DNA from: Desulfoferula mesophila
GTDB taxonomy: Bacteria > Desulfobacterota > Desulfarculia > Desulfarculales > Desulfarculaceae
Length of the DNA stretch: 64,000 nt
Direction: 5' to 3'
NCBI RefSeq assembly: GCF_037076455.1
Contig: NZ_AP028679.1
Span: forward strand, 573,501-637,500
A program made the position numbers and the translations under genes. The notes under the pieces were generated by a model. It worked only from the letters and a program-made list of their open reading frames with translations, made no database searches and was not told the DNA's origin. This document shows positions 34,830-47,352 of this stretch, in pieces (the first letter of the stretch is position 1; each line of letters starts with the position of its first letter).

Positions 34830-35909
34830 CTATTTCTTGGCGCCCATGTCCCGGGTGATCTTGTAACCCAGGAGCTTCTGGACTTCGCCAAGGTACTGGG
34901 GACCGATTTCCTTGGCGAACTGCTGGTGAACCACGTTGCCCTGGACGCGCAGGGTTTCCAGGTCAGCCGCGGAAAGATCCCAGAACTTCACGCCGGACTT
35001 TTCCATGGCGCCCTTCTTGGCCGCGGCTTCCTGAGCCTTGCACTCGTTGCGGTAGATGGCGCACTGCTCGTTGACCACCTTCTTGAAGGTGGTCTGCAGG
35101 TCTGCCGGCAGGGACTTGAACCACTTTTGGTTGAAGATCCAGATGAACAGGCCCTGGGCGTAGTTGACGGGGGTGAAGTTCTTGGCGACCTCGAACTTCT
35201 TGGTCAGGTAGCACACGATCAAGGTGTGGTCCAGGCCGGTGATGACGCCCTGCTTGAGGGCGGTGGGCACGTCCGGCCAGGGCATGACCACGGGGTTGAA
35301 GCCCCAGGCCTTGTAGAGCAGCTTGTTGACCGCCGCCTCGGCGATGCGGAACTTCACCTTCTTGGCGTCGGCGATGTTCTTAACCGGGATGGTGGTGGCC
35401 CAGCCGTAGCGACCGTAGGCGGTCACGTCCAGGCCCATGATCCCCTGGTGCTCCATGCCGTCCAAAAAGTGCTGGAACAGCTTTTTATTGGCGATGAACT
35501 TGTCGAGCTTCTCGTAGGAGTTGACCAGGAAAGGCAGGTTGACCAGTCCCATGCGGGGGCCCAGGTTGGTGCTGGCCACCGAGGAGACGGCCATGCCCTG
35601 GATGGCGCCCATCTGGAGCTGGTTGAGCACCTCCACCTCGCCGCCCAGCATGGAGAAGGGCAGATACTCGAAATAGATTTGGCCGTTGGTGGCCTTCCAC
35701 AGGGCATCGCGGATGGCGAAACCGGCGTAGACGCCCTTGATGGCCGGGTGCGAGACGTTGGAAACCTTTATCTTGTACTTGGCCTTGGAATAGTCAAAGG
35801 CCGGCTTCCACTTATCCACGGACGGTTTCGCGGCCATGGCCGCCGGAGCCACCAAGGCAAACGCCACCAAGGCCACTACCAGCGCCAGCAAGACTTTGGA
35901 AAATCGCAT
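34830..35909 (-). CDS. dctP: TRAP transporter substrate-binding protein (DctP)
   Basis: The product (359 residues) has a signal peptide ending near AMAAK, then a DctP-type fold: KIKVSNVSHPAIKGVY, GQIYFEYLPFSMLGGEVEVLNQLQMGAIQG, and KKVKFRIAEAAVNKLLYKAWGFNPVVMPWPDVPTAL, in which the Arg after KVKF is the expected carboxylate-binding residue. It captures an organic acid in the periplasm for DctQM. The chosen ATG has GGGAGGGG two bases upstream; a longer frame to 35942 lacks one. The ligand is unknown. Confidence 0.9.
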   Translation of the reverse strand: MRFSKVLLALVVALVAFALVAPAAMAAKPSVDKWKPAFDYSKAKYKIKVSNVSHPAIKGVYAGFAIRDALWKATNGQIYFEYLPFSMLGGEVEVLNQLQMGAIQGMAVSSVASTNLGPRMGLVNLPFLVNSYEKLDKFIANKKLFQHFLDGMEHQGIMGLDVTAYGRYGWATTIPVKNIADAKKVKFRIAEAAVNKLLYKAWGFNPVVMPWPDVPTALKQGVITGLDHTLIVCYLTKKFEVAKNFTPVNYAQGLFIWIFNQKWFKSLPADLQTTFKKVVNEQCAIYRNECKAQEAAAKKGAMEKSGVKFWDLSAADLETLRVQGNVVHQQFAKEIGPQYLGEVQKLLGYKITRDMGAKK

Positions 35910-36105
35910 AACCCCTCCCTTTAGATTGCTTGGCGAGTACACACAACGTTTGCTTTCTCAAAGCAGGCCGCGCGGGCCGGGACGCGCCGCTTGGCCGGAA
36001 GCCGCCCATGAACCCATGGAGCCGGCCCCCGCCCCTGCCTCCTCCTTTCCCGGGGCGTCCTAGTGCTTCGAGTGTCTTTGAAAAGCCGCTTCGCCGGGCC
36101 GGGGC

Positions 36106-36597
36106 CTAGCGAGGCAATAGCTCACCCTGAGCCAGTTTTTTACGTTGTTCCTCAAGCTGCTGCTGGCTGTGTTTAACCAGAAGGATAGGCGTCTTGCATT
36201 TCCATAGGACGTTGTGAACCACACTACCGCCTAAAATCTCTTCCAATTCGCTGAATCCGCTTTGGGGCAGGATGACCATGTCATATCCGCCCTCTTCCGC
36301 CTCACGGCAGATGACCACCGCCGGTTGGCCCTCCTCGATGCGGATATCGTATTCGATGTCGGCTTTTTGGAATGGCTCGGCCGCCGCCTGCAATACCTTT
36401 TCGGCGCGGCGGCGCATGGAATCCTTGATGCGCTGTTGATCGTCGGGACTGATGCCGTGCTGCTCCAGTCGCTTGGTGTTCAGGACGTTTAGCAGGGTGA
36501 CCGTCAGGGGCATGCGCCAACTGAGCTTTATGGCGTGCTCTTCGGCGGTGAGGGAGTTGCGGGCGGTGTCCACGGGAATGAGAACCTTGCTTTTCAT
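36106..36597 (-). CDS. Universal stress protein (UspA family)
   Basis: The 163-residue product has the Usp fold: KVLIPVDTARNS at the start, a helix EEHAIKLSW, YDIRIEEGQPAVVICREAEE, and the C-terminal ATP-site-like LPQSGFSELEEILGGSVVHNVLWKCKTPILLVK. The G-2X-G-9X-G(S/T) pattern is only partly kept, so nucleotide binding is uncertain. Usp proteins near TRAP operons can regulate the transporter (as TeaD does for TeaABC), and this one lies about 200 bp upstream of dctP on the same strand. ATG at 36597 with GAGG upstream. Confidence 0.85.
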   Translation of the reverse strand: MKSKVLIPVDTARNSLTAEEHAIKLSWRMPLTVTLLNVLNTKRLEQHGISPDDQQRIKDSMRRRAEKVLQAAAEPFQKADIEYDIRIEEGQPAVVICREAEEGGYDMVILPQSGFSELEEILGGSVVHNVLWKCKTPILLVKHSQQQLEEQRKKLAQGELLPR

Positions 36598-36916
36598 GGT
36601 CACCCTCGAAAATGCGTTTGCGCTAAGCGAAACTAATCAATACTGCCTTTTTTTCACCCTAGATTGCAAGCCCCGCCGGCGTTTGGGCCAGTGGGCATGG
36701 GGCATGGAAGGGAGCGGGACCGCGCCGGGCGGGCAAACAACCCCGCGCCGGTGCGGGAGCCGAAACTCGTACGCCACCGGTGAGGGTCATCATCAGGCTT
36801 GCGGACCATGCATCACCTTTCGCCGGGAAATGCCTGGACAGGATAGCTATATTGAAGCTACTTACAAAATTGACGCTATCAAAGCGTTATCCGCAGTGTC
36901 AAGGCAAAAAGGCGCG
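36598..36916. other. Intergenic region, no gene seen
   Basis: About 320 bp between the stress-protein start and the MBL gene end. GC hairpin potential near 36740-36800 (CCGGTGCGGG-like repeats) and AT-rich sequence near 36840-36900. No promoter, RNA or coding feature could be supported. Confidence 0.4.
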
Positions 36917-37732
36917 TTAATCCCTGGGAAACCTTGCCCTATTCGGCACAAACCCCCGCGGCGCCCGCCCCTGGGAGGTCAACTCCAGGCGCAGTCCGTC
37001 AAAAGCGGCCCACACCGGACCCGTAAAACGGGCCGCCGCCGAGGCCGTGGCCTTTTGGGGGTCCACCACCCGGTAGAAGTGGCTGAGCAGCAAGGAGCCG
37101 ACCCCCGCCCGGGCGGCCAACTCCCCGCAGGCGGCGGGGTAGAGGTGGCCCTTTTTGGGCTCCTGGTCTGTGCCCGCGCAGTGGCAGATCATCAGGTCCG
37201 CGCCCTGGGCGAAGCGCGCCAACTCCTCACCGGCCTCGCTGTCGCCCAAATACACCAGGCTGTGGCCCCCGTGCTCCAGCCGCCAGGCCAGGCTGTGGGC
37301 GTGGTGGGTGGCCGGGGCGGTGACGATGCTCACCTCGCCCACCTGGGTACGTTCGCCGGGTCGCAGCCAGCGCCGGGTGAGCGCCCGGCCGGGAGGGTCC
37401 AGCCAGCCGCCCCAGGCCTGGTTCAGGGAGGCCAGCAGGGGCTCCAGCCCGGCGTGGGCCAACAGGGTCATGCGGGCGGTGGCCGCCAGCTCGGGGTCGT
37501 ATTTCAGGGCGAAGAGCAGGGGGATCAGATCGGCCATGTGGTCTGGGTGGGGGTGGCTGATGATCACCGCGTCCACCTGGTCGGCCCGGAAGCCGCTCTC
37601 CAGCAGGCGCCGCCAGGCCCCTTGCCCCAGGTCCAGCATGATGCCTTTGCCCCCGGCCTGCAGCCAATAGGCCGGGCTGGAGCGCTCGGGGCGCAGCTCG
37701 CAGGTGCCCGAGCCCAATACGGTTAGGCGCAT
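36917..37732 (-). CDS. MBL-fold hydrolase, RNase Z-like
   Basis: The 271-residue product begins MRLTVLGSGTCELRPERSSP, a start typical of RNase Z/ElaC-like and related phosphodiesterases, and carries HPHPDH (His60-Asp64-His65) as the main metal motif, further His in THHAHS, and SLVYLGDSE with the bridging Asp. The late HFYR segment gives another ligand. It could process tRNA or another phosphodiester; the short length and missing exosite leave the substrate open. Downstream of the PHP gene on the same strand. Confidence 0.8.
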   Translation of the reverse strand: MRLTVLGSGTCELRPERSSPAYWLQAGGKGIMLDLGQGAWRRLLESGFRADQVDAVIISHPHPDHMADLIPLLFALKYDPELAATARMTLLAHAGLEPLLASLNQAWGGWLDPPGRALTRRWLRPGERTQVGEVSIVTAPATHHAHSLAWRLEHGGHSLVYLGDSEAGEELARFAQGADLMICHCAGTDQEPKKGHLYPAACGELAARAGVGSLLLSHFYRVVDPQKATASAAARFTGPVWAAFDGLRLELTSQGRAPRGFVPNRARFPRD

Positions 37733-37830
37733 GTTTGCCTCCCAAGGTTGGCCATGATTTTATATAACCGCGCCCGGACGGGGCAAGGCCGTAGGTGTCG
37801 CGAGAAGCGTCTGGCAGGGAAGGGCAGGGC

Positions 37831-38688
37831 CTAGCGGGCCCCGGCGTCGCGGGCCTGCTTGAGCCCGGCCAACAGGGAGGCGGGCACCCGCAGGGTTCCC
37901 TTGCCCGCGCCCAGGCGGATGCCCGGCTTGTTGAAGCCGTGGAAGTCGCTTCCTCCGCTCACCGCCAGGCCCAAACGGGCGGCCATCTCCTTGAGGCTGC
38001 GCTCCTGGGCCGGGTTGTGTTCGGAGTAATAGGCCTCGATGGCCATGAGCCCCTGTTCCATTAGCCGGGCGGCCAGCTTTTCCAGGGCCGCCGGGTGCAG
38101 CTCCAGCAGGCCGGGGTGGGCCAGCACGCTGACCCCGCCCGCCCCCCGGATCAGAGCCATGGCCTGTTCGGGGGTGAGGCGCTGTTTTTCCACGTAGGCC
38201 GGGGCGCCCCGTTTGAGGTAGCGGCCAAAGGCCTCGCCCGGCCCCCCCACCATCCCCTTGTCCACCAGCACCTGGGCGAAATGGGGCCGCCCCACCTGGC
38301 CCCCCCCGGCCGCGGCGGCCACCTCCTCCAGGGAGACGTCCAGGCCCAGCTCGCGCAGGCGGGCCGCGATCTTGGGGTTGCGCTCCAGCCGGGCGTTCTG
38401 CACCCGCTCGAGGCCCTCTTTGAACCGGGGCTCTTCGGGGTCCACCCACAGCCCCACTAGGTGCAGGGAGCCGCCGTCTGGCCGGTCCACGCTGAGCTCC
38501 ACGCCGGGCACCAGCTCCGGGCCGCCGGGCGCGGCCGCGGCCAGGAATTCGGCCAGACCCTGGGTGGTGTCGTGGTCGGTGAGGGCCACTGCGGCCAGGC
38601 CGGCCTCGGCCGCCGCCGCCGCCACCTGGGCCGGGGCCAGGGTGCCGTCGCTGGCCGTGGAATGGGTGTGCAGATCGATGAGTTCCAT
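37831..38688 (-). CDS. PHP-domain phosphoesterase
   Basis: The 285-residue product has the PHP motifs DLHTHSTASDGTL, ALTDHDTTQGL, PGVELSVD, VLAHPGLL and GGSDFHGFNKPG in the expected order. It resembles the YciV/RNase AM group, which acts on 3',5'-bisphosphonucleosides and RNA 5' ends. The insertion between residues about 110 and 175 (NPKIAARLRELGLDVSLEEV) is a normal helical cap. It is divergent from the dodecin gene and precedes the MBL gene by about 100 bp. Confidence 0.85.
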   Translation of the reverse strand: MELIDLHTHSTASDGTLAPAQVAAAAAEAGLAAVALTDHDTTQGLAEFLAAAAPGGPELVPGVELSVDRPDGGSLHLVGLWVDPEEPRFKEGLERVQNARLERNPKIAARLRELGLDVSLEEVAAAAGGGQVGRPHFAQVLVDKGMVGGPGEAFGRYLKRGAPAYVEKQRLTPEQAMALIRGAGGVSVLAHPGLLELHPAALEKLAARLMEQGLMAIEAYYSEHNPAQERSLKEMAARLGLAVSGGSDFHGFNKPGIRLGAGKGTLRVPASLLAGLKQARDAGAR

Positions 38689-38869
38689 GGGTTAAAAACT
38701 AACTCCCAGCGCCCCCCTTGGCAACCGGCGTACGCGCCCCAGGCGCGAAGGGCCTTGTTCGTCAAAATTTGGGCGTGTTACCCTGGAACAAAGACCCATC
38801 CAAACATGGCATCCTGATTATACGCAACGGCGAACCATTTATTGCCCCGTCAGGGGTCGGAGGGAAGTC

Positions 38870-39082
38870 ATGGCCGAAAAGAGAGTCGCCCGCGTAACCG
38901 AGATCATTGCCGGAAGCCCCACCAGTTTCGACGACGCCGTGGCCGTGGGCATCAGCCGGGCCAACGCCACCTTGCGCGGCATCACCGGGTTCAAGATCCA
39001 GGAGCAGAACGTCTCCGTGGTGGACGGCCAGGTGCTGGAGTACCGGGTGCGCATGGAAGTGATTTTCGTCCTGGAGTCCTAG
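38870..39082 (+). CDS. Dodecin-family flavin-binding protein
   Basis: The 70-residue product matches dodecins in size and layout: VARVTEIIAGSPTSFDDAVAVGISRANATLRGITGFKIQEQ, with a helix followed by strands ending VRMEVIFVLES. Dodecins form hollow 12-mers that store flavin or CoA. GGAGGG precedes the ATG. It stands alone, converging with the lon gene; a shared hairpin lies after the stop. Confidence 0.9.
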   Translation: MAEKRVARVTEIIAGSPTSFDDAVAVGISRANATLRGITGFKIQEQNVSVVDGQVLEYRVRMEVIFVLES

Positions 39083-39091
39083 CCGCCGGCT

Positions 39092-39121
39092 AAAAAAGAC
39101 CGCCCCCGATTGGGGGCGGTC
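39092..39121 (-). terminator. Intrinsic terminator, lon side
   Basis: GACCGCCCCC and GGGGGCGGTC pair fully over ten bases around GATT. On the minus strand a run of six T follows; on the plus strand it lies just after the dodecin gene and may serve both. Confidence 0.85.
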
Positions 39122-39168
39122 CCTGGTCCTTGATCAGCGCCGCCGCTGGGCGGGGCGTTAGCTTGCGT

Positions 39169-41721
<2,553 letters not shown>

Positions 41722-41744
41722 GATCTACTCGCTTGGCAAAAAAT

Positions 41745-42167
41745 TTAGACAGCCTGGACCTCGACGCTGGAGGCGCGGGAGCGTTTGGGCAGCACTATCC
41801 TTAGCAGGCCGTCGGACAGGCTGGCCTCCACCCGGTTGGGCGCGATGGGCACCGTTACCCGGAAGGAGCGCACGAATTCGCCGGTCTCGATTTCCATGCG
41901 GTGATAGCGGGCCCCGGCCACCCGGAGGGTGGGCTCGCGGCGTCCGTACAGGCGCACCACCTGGTCGTCCACCATGATCTTGAGATCCTTACGCGAAACC
42001 CCGGCCAGGTCGGCGATGATTATGATCGCCTCGGTGGTCTCCACGATGTCCACCGCCGGGGCCCAGGCCCCTTCGTCGCTGCCCATGTCGGGACGCTCCA
42101 GGTTATGCAAAAGCCTGCGCATTTGGGCCCTGAGGGCGTCACCGGGGGCGGAATAGTCTCGGCTCAT
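41745..42167 (-). CDS. Small heat-shock protein (Hsp20 family)
   Basis: The 140-residue product has the alpha-crystallin domain (AVDIVETTEAIIIIADLAGV, VVRLYGRREP, SFRVTVPIAPNRVEASLSDGLLRIVLPK), ending in a short tail without an obvious I-x-I motif. These proteins hold unfolding clients for refolding by DnaK. AGGAGA precedes the ATG. It lies upstream of lon in one unit and is divergent from dnaK; both share a promoter-like element. Confidence 0.9.
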   Translation of the reverse strand: MSRDYSAPGDALRAQMRRLLHNLERPDMGSDEGAWAPAVDIVETTEAIIIIADLAGVSRKDLKIMVDDQVVRLYGRREPTLRVAGARYHRMEIETGEFVRSFRVTVPIAPNRVEASLSDGLLRIVLPKRSRASSVEVQAV

Positions 42168-42238
42168 GGCTGTAACTCTCCTGAAAGCTCGGGAACGCTC
42201 CGCCGGGGCCGCTTCGACCCCGAGAACGTCATTTAGAA

Positions 42239-42269
42239 ATTAAGGTAAGTACAATTCCACTATAAGCAA
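42239..42269 (-). promoter_or_regulatory. Promoter-like element of the hsp20-lon unit
   Basis: On the minus strand TTGCTT, 13 bases, then ACTTACCTTAAT, about 70 bp before the Hsp20 ATG. The same arrangement precedes dnaK at 42321-42351. Confidence 0.45.
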
Positions 42270-42320
42270 ATGGGCGGGGTGTAAAAAAGCCTTTTGGCGC
42301 ATTTATCCGCCCGCCAAGCC

Positions 42321-42351
42321 TTGACTATGGCCGAGGGGGACTTACCTTGAT
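42321..42351 (+). promoter_or_regulatory. Promoter-like element of dnaK
   Basis: TTGACT, 13 bases, then ACTTACCTTGAT; it matches the hsp20 element in 11 of 12 core bases and in spacing. The -10 side is not sigma-70 like and does not match the usual RpoH CCCCAT. Confidence 0.45.
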
Positions 42352-42410
42352 GTATGTGAAATGGAATTAGGACGCTTTTCATAGCGATTTGTCAAAGTTA
42401 GAGAAAGATT

Positions 42411-42431
42411 AGGCCCCCCGGCGGGGGGCTT
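42411..42431 (+). promoter_or_regulatory. dnaK leader hairpin
   Basis: GCCCCCC-GGC-GGGGGGC gives a seven-pair stem with a three-base loop, extendable by two pairs. It lies about 35 bases before the dnaK ATG, ahead of the AGGAGGT ribosome site. Confidence 0.5.
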
Positions 42432-42465
42432 CGAGATATCAATATCCAGGAGGTACGAAGTAACC

Positions 42466-44379
<1,914 letters not shown>

Positions 44380-44408
44380 GCAGCAAGCGAGAGACACCCG
44401 GCATAGGC

Positions 44409-44462
44409 AACCAGAAGCGAACATCGAGCACGGAACAACCAGCAGCGAACATCCGGCACGAG
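44409..44462. repeat. Imperfect 28-bp direct repeat
   Basis: Two copies of an AACCAG-AGCGAACATC-GGCACG-like unit, period 28, with a third partial copy near 44470. It lies between dnaK and its terminator. No coding role is evident. Confidence 0.5.
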
Positions 44463-44531
44463 ACAACAGGCACCGAGCAGCGTGAGATAGACAACCAGTA
44501 TCGACAACGGATTAGCGACCACAAACACCGA

Positions 44532-44564
44532 GGCCGGCTCCCAGACGGGGGCCGGCCTTTTTTT
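44532..44564 (+). terminator. Intrinsic terminator after dnaK
   Basis: GGCCGGC and GCCGGCC arms with a 12-base loop, followed by seven T residues. Confidence 0.85.
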
Positions 44565-44581
44565 ATGAGCCGCGCGGCGGC

Positions 44582-45508
44582 TTACCAGGGAGTGGCCCGG
44601 CCGATGCGCTGGCCGCTCACCTCCAGGGTGTCGCTGACCACCACGAAGGCGTCCGGGTCCAGGGAGTTGACCAGGGCCTTGAGCCGCCCCAGCTCTCGAA
44701 GGTTGACCACCGTGTAGATCATGGGCTCGTCCTGGCCGCTGAAGGCGCCCTTGGCCGGGACCAGGGTGGCCCCCGCCCGGCTGTCGGCGACGATGGCCTG
44801 GGCCAGCTCGGCCCAGTGGGGGCTGATGATGGTCACCGCCTTGCGCTGGCTGAGCCCGTTGAACACCAGGTTGGTCACCTGGGCGGCCACGAAGATCATG
44901 GCCAGGGTGTACATGATCTTGGTAAGGGGGAACAACAGGGCTCCCAAGCCCAGGACCAGCACGTTGAAGGCCAGCAGGGTGGTGCCCAGGCGCACGCTGA
45001 AGCGCTGCATCAGGATCACCGAGAGGATGTCCAAGCCCCCGGCCGAGCCCTGGCTCCGGAGCACCAGGCCGCCGCCGCCGCCGATGAGAATGCCCGCCAG
45101 CAGGGCCCCGGCCACCGGGTCCATGAGGATCACCGGCACCTTGACCACCTGCAGGGCCAGGCTGAGCATGCCCATGCCCACCAGGCTCCACCAGAAAAAG
45201 CGCCGCCCCACCATGCGCCAGCCCAACACGAAGATGGGCACGTTGAGCACCAGATACCACAGGCTCACCGGCAGGTTGGGGGGCAGGTAGTACAACAGCA
45301 GGGCCAGACCGGTGAAGCCGCCGGAGAGAAAGCCCTGGGGCACCAGGATGCCGTTGACCGCCACCGCGGCGCACAGGTTGCCCCCCAGCATGAGCAACAG
45401 GTTCAACCCGGCGCGCCCCACCGGGCCCATGCTGCCGGGGCGGGGAGGCGGCTCAGGGGGAGGGCCGTTGTCCGCCGCGGGGGACTCTATGTCTTCCAAG
45501 TTGGCCAT
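44582..45508 (-). CDS. YitT-family membrane protein
   Basis: The 308-residue product has five or six N-terminal helices with the family segments VNGILVPQGFLSGGFTGLALL and AGILIGGGGGLVLRSQGSAGGLDIL, and a C-terminal DUF2179 domain (AVTIISPHWAELAQAIV, IYTVVNLRELGRLKALV). It is an inner-membrane protein of unknown transport or sensing role. The chosen ATG at 45508 lacks a strong ribosome site; a TTG at 45544 would extend it by 12 codons. Confidence 0.85.
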   Translation of the reverse strand: MANLEDIESPAADNGPPPEPPPRPGSMGPVGRAGLNLLLMLGGNLCAAVAVNGILVPQGFLSGGFTGLALLLYYLPPNLPVSLWYLVLNVPIFVLGWRMVGRRFFWWSLVGMGMLSLALQVVKVPVILMDPVAGALLAGILIGGGGGLVLRSQGSAGGLDILSVILMQRFSVRLGTTLLAFNVLVLGLGALLFPLTKIMYTLAMIFVAAQVTNLVFNGLSQRKAVTIISPHWAELAQAIVADSRAGATLVPAKGAFSGQDEPMIYTVVNLRELGRLKALVNSLDPDAFVVVSDTLEVSGQRIGRATPW

Positions 45509-45711
45509 GGCGAGCAGTGTACCAAAGGTCGCTCCCCCGGCCAAACCGTGAACGGCGGCGCGGCGAGAGGCCCATTAATCTCGTTGCTTAGTGAGCCCGT
45601 TTTTGTCAAGATTCCCCCGAGCTTTCGCTCAATGGGCCCTTTAGCCTGACCCTGGACAAAAGTTACCCGGCACACCTCGGGCGGTTGTGGCCGGTATAGA
45701 GGCTTCAACTT

Positions 45712-47352
45712 ATGGCGAACAGCCGGCAGCCGCCTTCGCGCGTCTCGGCGCCTTGGGCATGGCTGGAGTTGGTTATATTGGTGGCGGCCTGGGCGGGCAT
45801 CACCGCGATCACCGCGCAGTGGCTCGGACAAAACCACGCCCCCCTGTCCTTCGACCAGTCGCACCATTTTCTCCTGGCCCTGGGCTACCGCGACATCCTG
45901 GCCCACCCCGGGCAATGGGCGCGCCTGCTCTCCTACGCCATCTACTATCCGCCCCTGTTTCACACCTCCCTGGCCGCCATGATGCTTCTCGGTGGGGTGA
46001 GTCTGCAATACGCCCCTCTTATCAACAGCTTTTGGCTGCTCATGCTCATGGTGCCCACCTGGCTGCTGGGCCGCAAGGCCTTTGGCCGGGCCGCCGGGCT
46101 GGCCGGAGCCCTGCTGGTGGCCCTCATCCCCGCCTCGGCCGGCCTGGCCCGCGAGGTGCTCATGGAGCTCTGCCTGGCGGCCATGGTGGCCTGGACGGTG
46201 TGGGCCCTGGAGCGCAGCCAAGGCCTGTCCCGCCGGCGCTGGCTGCTGGCCCTGGGGGCCTTGGCCGGGCTGGGCATGCTGGCCAAGTGGACCCTGGTGC
46301 TCTACCTGCTGGGCCCCCTGGCCTGGTGCCTTGTTTCCGGCCGCCGCCAGGGCCGGGTGGTGGACTGGCCGGGGGTGGCCTGGGGCCTGCTCATCGCCGG
46401 GGCGGTGTGCCTGCCCTGGTATCTGCACTCTCCGGCCACCCTCATCAAGAACATGCTCATCAACGCCGGGCCGGTGGCCCTGCGCGAAGGCGACCCGGCG
46501 GTGTTCTCCCTGGCCGGCCTGCTCTACTACCCCCTATCGCTGGTCAATCACCAGATGTTCCTGCCCCTGGCGCTGTTGGTGGCGGTGGGCCTGGCCACGG
46601 TCCTTACCCGGCGGCGAGAGGCCGGGGCCATGGCGCTGGTCTGGTTCCTGAGCGGCCTAGTGCTCATAACCCTGCTCAGGAACAAGGACTCCCGCTACCT
46701 CTATCCCCTGCTGGCCCCGGCCTGCCTGTTGGCCGTAGGCTGGGCCGGGATGCTGGGCCGCCGCTGGCTGCGCTGGGCCGCTCTGGCCGGGGTGCTGGCC
46801 TTGGCCGCCTTGCACTTCGGCGCAGTGAGTTACGCCTGGGGACCCCTGGCCCGGGAGAGGGTGTGGCGGGTGGCGGGCCAGCCCCTGCGCCTCAGCGGCC
46901 CCAAGGCGGTCTACGCCCGGCCCCCCAGCCCCGCCGATTGGCAAATGGCGGCCATCCTGGGAGCCGCGCGGGCCGACTGGTCCCGGCCGGGCCGTCCGCC
47001 CCGCCTGGGGGTGCTGGCCTCGCTCACCTATTTCAACAAGATGGCCCTGGAGTCCTGGGCCGCGGCCCACGGCGGGGGGGTGTGCGTGGTTTCCGTGGTG
47101 AAGCCCACCCATTGGCGGCCCGGCCAGGTGGAGCGGGATATGATCCACGGCCTGCTGGGCCCGGACTACCTGGTCACCAAGACCGGCGGCCTGGGCCTGG
47201 ATCCGGACTTCGGGCGGGTGTTGCGGGAGGCCAGAAAAGCGGTGTTGCCCCAGGCGCGCCTGGTGGCGGCCTTCCCCCTGCCGGACGGCAGCCGAGCCGA
47301 GCTCTGGCGGCTGGGAAACGACCCCGCCCGGGTGGTTCCTCCCTGTAATTAG
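45712..47352 (+). CDS. Membrane glycosyltransferase, GT39/ArnT-like
   Basis: The 546-residue product has 11 or so transmembrane helices. The first outer loop, SFDQSHHFLLALGYRDIL, has the acidic residue position of GT-C enzymes; the second outer loop has YYPPLFHTSLAAMMLLGG, also typical of PMT/ArnT-like proteins. The C-terminal 150 residues are periplasmic-type soluble sequence. It should move a sugar from a polyprenyl carrier to a lipid or protein outside the membrane. It overlaps the converging MBL gene by 4 bp. Confidence 0.75.
   Translation: MANSRQPPSRVSAPWAWLELVILVAAWAGITAITAQWLGQNHAPLSFDQSHHFLLALGYRDILAHPGQWARLLSYAIYYPPLFHTSLAAMMLLGGVSLQYAPLINSFWLLMLMVPTWLLGRKAFGRAAGLAGALLVALIPASAGLAREVLMELCLAAMVAWTVWALERSQGLSRRRWLLALGALAGLGMLAKWTLVLYLLGPLAWCLVSGRRQGRVVDWPGVAWGLLIAGAVCLPWYLHSPATLIKNMLINAGPVALREGDPAVFSLAGLLYYPLSLVNHQMFLPLALLVAVGLATVLTRRREAGAMALVWFLSGLVLITLLRNKDSRYLYPLLAPACLLAVGWAGMLGRRWLRWAALAGVLALAALHFGAVSYAWGPLARERVWRVAGQPLRLSGPKAVYARPPSPADWQMAAILGAARADWSRPGRPPRLGVLASLTYFNKMALESWAAAHGGGVCVVSVVKPTHWRPGQVERDMIHGLLGPDYLVTKTGGLGLDPDFGRVLREARKAVLPQARLVAAFPLPDGSRAELWRLGNDPARVVPPCN

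Noticed and set aside
42168-42465. CIRCE element or classic RpoH promoter near dnaK and hsp20
   Set aside because: No TTAGCACTC-N9-GAGTGCTAA or CTTGAA/CCCCAT pair was found; a different shared element is present.
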